From Leptospira borgpetersenii serovar Javanica (GTDB lineage Bacteria > Spirochaetota > Leptospiria > Leptospirales > Leptospiraceae), in NCBI RefSeq assembly GCF_003046425.1, contig NZ_QAJG01000008.1:87501-95000 (forward strand): a stretch of DNA of 7,500 bases. Reading direction: 5' to 3'. A program made the translations under genes and the position numbers. Shown in pieces: positions 1-7,500 of this stretch. The notes beneath the pieces were generated by a model. The model had not been told where the DNA came from. It worked only from the letters and a program-made list of their open reading frames with translations, and ran no database searches. Numbering within the stretch: position 1 is the first letter of the stretch; every line of letters starts with the position of its first letter.

Positions 1-1
1 A

Positions 2-328
2 CTTGTAAAATTGATCGCGGACGGAAAAATTTCCGGTAAGATCGCGAAGACCGTATTCGAAGAACTTCTGATCAGCGACAAAGACGCGGAAACGATCGTA
101 ACGGAAAAGAATCTGATCGTGGTTCGTGACGACAAGGAAATCGAAAGGATCGTAAACGAGGCGATTGCTAACAATCAAGACGCAGTGGCCAAGTACAAAA
201 GTGGTAAAGATCGTGCGTTGGGCGCTATTGTAGGTTATGTGATGAAAGTTTCCAAAGGAAAAGCGGATCCTGAATTAGTGAACCAAATGCTTCTGGATAA
301 ACTGGGACCTCTTCCGCCAAAAGAGTAA
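2..328 (+). CDS. gatB: Aspartyl/glutamyl-tRNA amidotransferase subunit B, C-terminal end (5' truncated by window)
   Basis: Only the last 108 codons are present; the reading frame is open to the left edge and ends in TAA at 326-328. The visible protein begins [16 protein letters not shown] and ends [10 protein letters not shown]. It is the helical tail (YqeY-like GatB domain) that follows the kinase-like catalytic core in GatB. Recognisable pieces are the ISGKIAK segment, the run with [31 protein letters not shown], in which the Gly-Lys-Asp and Gly-x-Val-Met positions are family hallmarks, and the closing [11 protein letters not shown] segment. In the GatCAB complex the tail binds the tRNA while GatB activates the misacylated Asp or Glu for transamidation to Asn or Gln in the cytoplasm. 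The upstream context (gatA, gatC) is not visible. Identification is from the protein sequence and is firm; the true start lies outside the window. Confidence 0.93.
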   Translation, partial: LVKLIADGKISGKIAKTVFEELLISDKDAETIVTEKNLIVVRDDKEIERIVNEAIANNQDAVAKYKSGKDRALGAIVGYVMKVSKGKADPELVNQMLLDKLGPLPPKE

Positions 329-537
329 ATGGAATATCCGTAAACTATCGAGAATTATATAAGAAAAGTGTTTAAAATTTTGTGTATAGATTTGAGGGTT
401 TATCTCAAAATTCAGAATATTTTATATAGAGATCCATAAAGTTTTGTTTCAAAACCTCAGAATGAAGGAATTCTCATGAGAGTGTTCCAACAATAAAGTT
501 GGCTCAAAAATTCGTAAGTCACTAAAGGGGTGTGATC

Positions 538-553
538 TGTAGGAATTCCTACA
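538..553. repeat. Perfect 16-bp palindrome at the repeat edge
   Basis: TGTAGGAATTCCTACA reads the same on both strands. Related sequences are GTAGGGGAATTCCTAC at 726-741 (imperfect), GTAGGAATTC at 4438-4447 and GTGGGAGTTCCCAC at 4821-4834. Four variants within a few kilobases, all outside genes, argue for a recurring family rather than chance. Their role (element terminus, protein site or RNA hairpin) cannot be told from the sequence. Confidence 0.75.
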
Positions 554-742
554 TTCTGAAGACTAATTGACTGTGTTGTGGCAATGCCGCTCCACAGAAG
601 ACAGTTTGGGGACAGGTTCTTAGCTCCTTTTGTTGGTTTTCTTGTTTTGTGCTTAATGCTTGCATCTAACACACGGTTTTCAAGCTCAGAAGGGCGCTAT
701 TTTGTCTAAGAAGATTTTTTTTCGGGTAGGGGAATTCCTACA
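538..742 (-). repeat. Dispersed intergenic repeat, copy 1 (inverted partner at 4438-4641)
   Basis: The reverse complement of this segment aligns with 4438-4641. The best-matching core is 571-706 here against 4473-4609, about 80 percent identical by eye with a pair of compensating single-base indels. The longest shared exact words include AAAACAAGAAAACCAACA and GAGCGGCATTGCC. Outside the core the match weakens, but both outer ends line up at the same spacing: GTAGGAATTC is 25 bases from GACAAAAT in both copies. This copy is bounded by a perfect palindrome (538-553) and a near-palindrome (726-741), which suggests these are the element ends. The strand given is relative to copy 2. No transposase is visible, so it behaves like a non-autonomous or decayed intergenic element. 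Confidence 0.8.
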
Positions 743-755
743 TTTTAAAAATCGG

Positions 756-786
756 TTCCTAATTTTTTTTACGGAAAAATTAGGAA
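756..786. other. AT-rich 12-bp hairpin
   Basis: TTCCTAATTTTT (756-767) is the exact reverse complement of AAAAATTAGGAA (775-786), leaving a 7-base loop TTTACGG. The stem has only four G/C pairs, and neither strand has a T-tract directly after it, so a standard intrinsic terminator is doubtful. It sits between the end of the dispersed repeat and the dnaE promoter and could also be a degraded repeat end. Confidence 0.5.
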
Positions 787-853
787 TAAATAAAAATCTG
801 TCCGGTTCGGATTTGTATTATTTTATAAAAAGTTACGGAATTTAGTCTAAGTT

Positions 854-4435
<3,582 letters not shown>

Positions 4436-4437
4436 TC

Positions 4438-4641
4438 GTAGGAATTCTTTAGAGCAAAGTTTTAGAAGTTAAGACAAAATGGCGCCCTTCCGGGTTTGAA
4501 AAACGAGAGTTAGATGCGAGCATTAACCGCAAAACAAGAAAACCAACAGAAGGAACTAAGAGTTTTCCCAAAACCGTCTTCTGTAGGAGCGGCATTGCCG
4601 CAGCACTATCATTCAGTCCTATGAATGTGAGAACTACTACG
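4438..4641 (+). repeat. Dispersed intergenic repeat, copy 2 (inverted relative to 538-742)
   Basis: Begins with GTAGGAATTC two bases after the dnaE stop codon and ends near GAACTACTAC (4631-4640), which aligns with the palindrome at the far end of copy 1. The core 4473-4609 matches the reverse complement of 571-706. Inside it GCGGC ATT GCCGC (4589-4601) forms a 5-bp GC hairpin. Copy 1 has the same hairpin with one pair altered. One frame is open in both copies over the core (LDASI..KTRKPT.G.K), but protein identity there is no better than DNA identity, so coding is not supported. The element would be transcribed as part of the dnaE 3' untranslated region. Confidence 0.8.
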
Positions 4642-4650
4642 CTTGGTTAT

Positions 4651-4811
4651 AAACTTGCCGAGGACGGTCGAAGTTGTTTCTTGTAAGGTTTTGGAATCAA
4701 CGTTGACAGCTTCTGTTTCTGCTCGTTTATGTTTCTTTCAGTTTTGTCGGAGGAATTTAGAGCCGGTCTCAAAACCTGAAGAAAAATATCTCTAGACGAT
4801 TCGGCAAGTTT
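4651..4811. repeat. 11-bp inverted-repeat pair enclosing 139 bases
   Basis: AAACTTGCCGA (4651-4661) is the exact reverse complement of TCGGCAAGTTT (4801-4811). The left arm starts some ten bases after the end of the dispersed repeat. No target duplication is obvious beside the arms. It may mark the ends of another short element, or be a chance pair in repeat-rich DNA. Confidence 0.5.
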
Positions 4812-4820
4812 TTAAAAAAC

Positions 4821-4834
4821 GTGGGAGTTCCCAC
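4821..4834. repeat. GTGGGAGTTCCCAC near-palindrome
   Basis: Six-base arms GTGGGA and TCCCAC flank a two-base centre. It is a variant of the GTAGGAATTCCTAC family seen at 538 and 726, and stands one base before a separate hairpin. It fits a dispersed Leptospira-type intergenic palindrome. Confidence 0.55.
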
Positions 4835-4836
4835 AG

Positions 4837-4857
4837 AAACCGTCGCATTGGCGGTTT
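4837..4857. terminator. Possible intrinsic terminator hairpin between convergent genes
   Basis: AAACCGTC (4837-4844) pairs with GGCGGTTT (4850-4857), an 8-bp stem with one G-T pair and a 5-base loop GCATT. On the plus strand the stem runs into TTTTCT. On the minus strand it ends in GTTTCT. The T-tracts are short, so either direction would be a modest terminator. Its place between convergent genes fits, but it is about 400 bases from the dnaE stop. Confidence 0.35.
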
Positions 4858-4934
4858 TCTCCTGTCGTTTAAAATTGTAATAGCTCTTACATTCCTAAGG
4901 TTTTGAGACGGGTTTTAATTTTTCAACAACCCTA

Positions 4935-5834
<900 letters not shown>

Positions 5835-5855
5835 GCGGGACCCAAACCTAAGTGC

Positions 5856-7500
<1,645 letters not shown>

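Larger units (their letters stand above)
4766..4909. repeat. 12-bp inverted-repeat pair, interlaced with the previous pair
   Basis: GTCTCAAAACCT (4766-4777) is the exact reverse complement of AGGTTTTGAGAC (4898-4909). A shorter related word, TCAAAACCT, also occurs upstream of dnaE near 451. The pair encloses the palindrome at 4821 and the hairpin at 4837. Its right arm ends about 25 bases from the stop codon of the minus-strand peptidase. Confidence 0.5.
4436..4934. other. Gene-free, repeat-rich stretch between converging dnaE and peptidase genes
   Basis: About 500 bases without a credible gene. It begins with copy 2 of the dispersed repeat (4438-4641). Two interlaced inverted-repeat pairs follow (4651-4661 with 4801-4811, and 4766-4777 with 4898-4909), then a GTGGGAGTTCCCAC palindrome (4821-4834) and an adjacent hairpin (4837-4857). 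A 36-codon frame from ATG 4514 (MRALTAKQENQQ...) lies wholly inside the repeat and has no ribosome binding site, so I do not call it. The arrangement reads as a mosaic of old repeat insertions in a neutral spot between convergent genes. Confidence 0.7.

Noticed and set aside
457..672. 71-codon minus-strand frame starting with GTG, inside and beyond repeat copy 1
   Set aside because: Most of it lies in the dispersed repeat. The matching frame in copy 2 is open over the core, but the amino acids (LDASI..KTRKPT.G.K) are no better conserved than the DNA and two indels change part of the frame, so there is no sign of protein-level selection.
660..845. 61-codon plus-strand frame overlapping the repeat edge and the AT-rich hairpin
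   Set aside because: Starts inside the repeat, Phe/Lys/Ile-rich composition typical of translated AT-rich DNA, no ribosome binding site.
4514..4624. Small plus-strand frame MRALTAKQENQQ... in repeat copy 2
   Set aside because: 36 codons, no ribosome binding site and entirely within the repeat; the same stretch in copy 1 does not keep an equivalent start.

Overview
The window looks like a low-GC spirochaete chromosome, most likely a pathogenic Leptospira. This rests on the protein sequences (DnaE, GatB), the AT-rich codon choice, and intergenic DNA full of short palindromes of the GTAGGAATTCCTAC type that I associate from memory with Leptospira intergenic repeats. No database search was run, so the genus is an inference.

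Layout. The 3' end of gatB (to 328) is followed by 576 bases without a credible gene (329-904). A complete dnaE, the replicative DNA polymerase III alpha subunit, occupies 905-4435. A second gene-free stretch (4436-4934) follows. Next is a minus-strand gene for a secreted M23/LytM metallopeptidase (4935-5834). Divergent from it, 37 bases away, is a 301-residue sigma-70-family factor of unusual architecture (5872-6777). Thirty-six bases further on, behind a strong ribosome binding site, a co-directional gene of unknown function (6814 on) runs off the window end.

The main non-coding observation is that the two intergenic stretches flanking dnaE each carry a copy of the same roughly 205-base repeat, in opposite orientation (538-742 and 4438-4641). 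Over the central 135 bases the copies are about 80 percent identical by eye. They begin or end in GTAGGAATTC-type palindromes, and the second copy starts two bases after the dnaE stop codon. The 4436-4934 stretch also holds two interlaced inverted-repeat pairs and a hairpin that could terminate the converging dnaE and peptidase transcripts.

How the genes fit together. gatB and dnaE are housekeeping genes with no obvious functional link. The peptidase would act on peptidoglycan outside the cytoplasmic membrane. The sigma factor and the following gene are probably one transcription unit. That partner lacks a visible zinc finger or membrane segment in its first 229 residues, so an anti-sigma role is possible but not shown. 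This sigma/partner pair and the repeat family are the parts least explained by standard knowledge.
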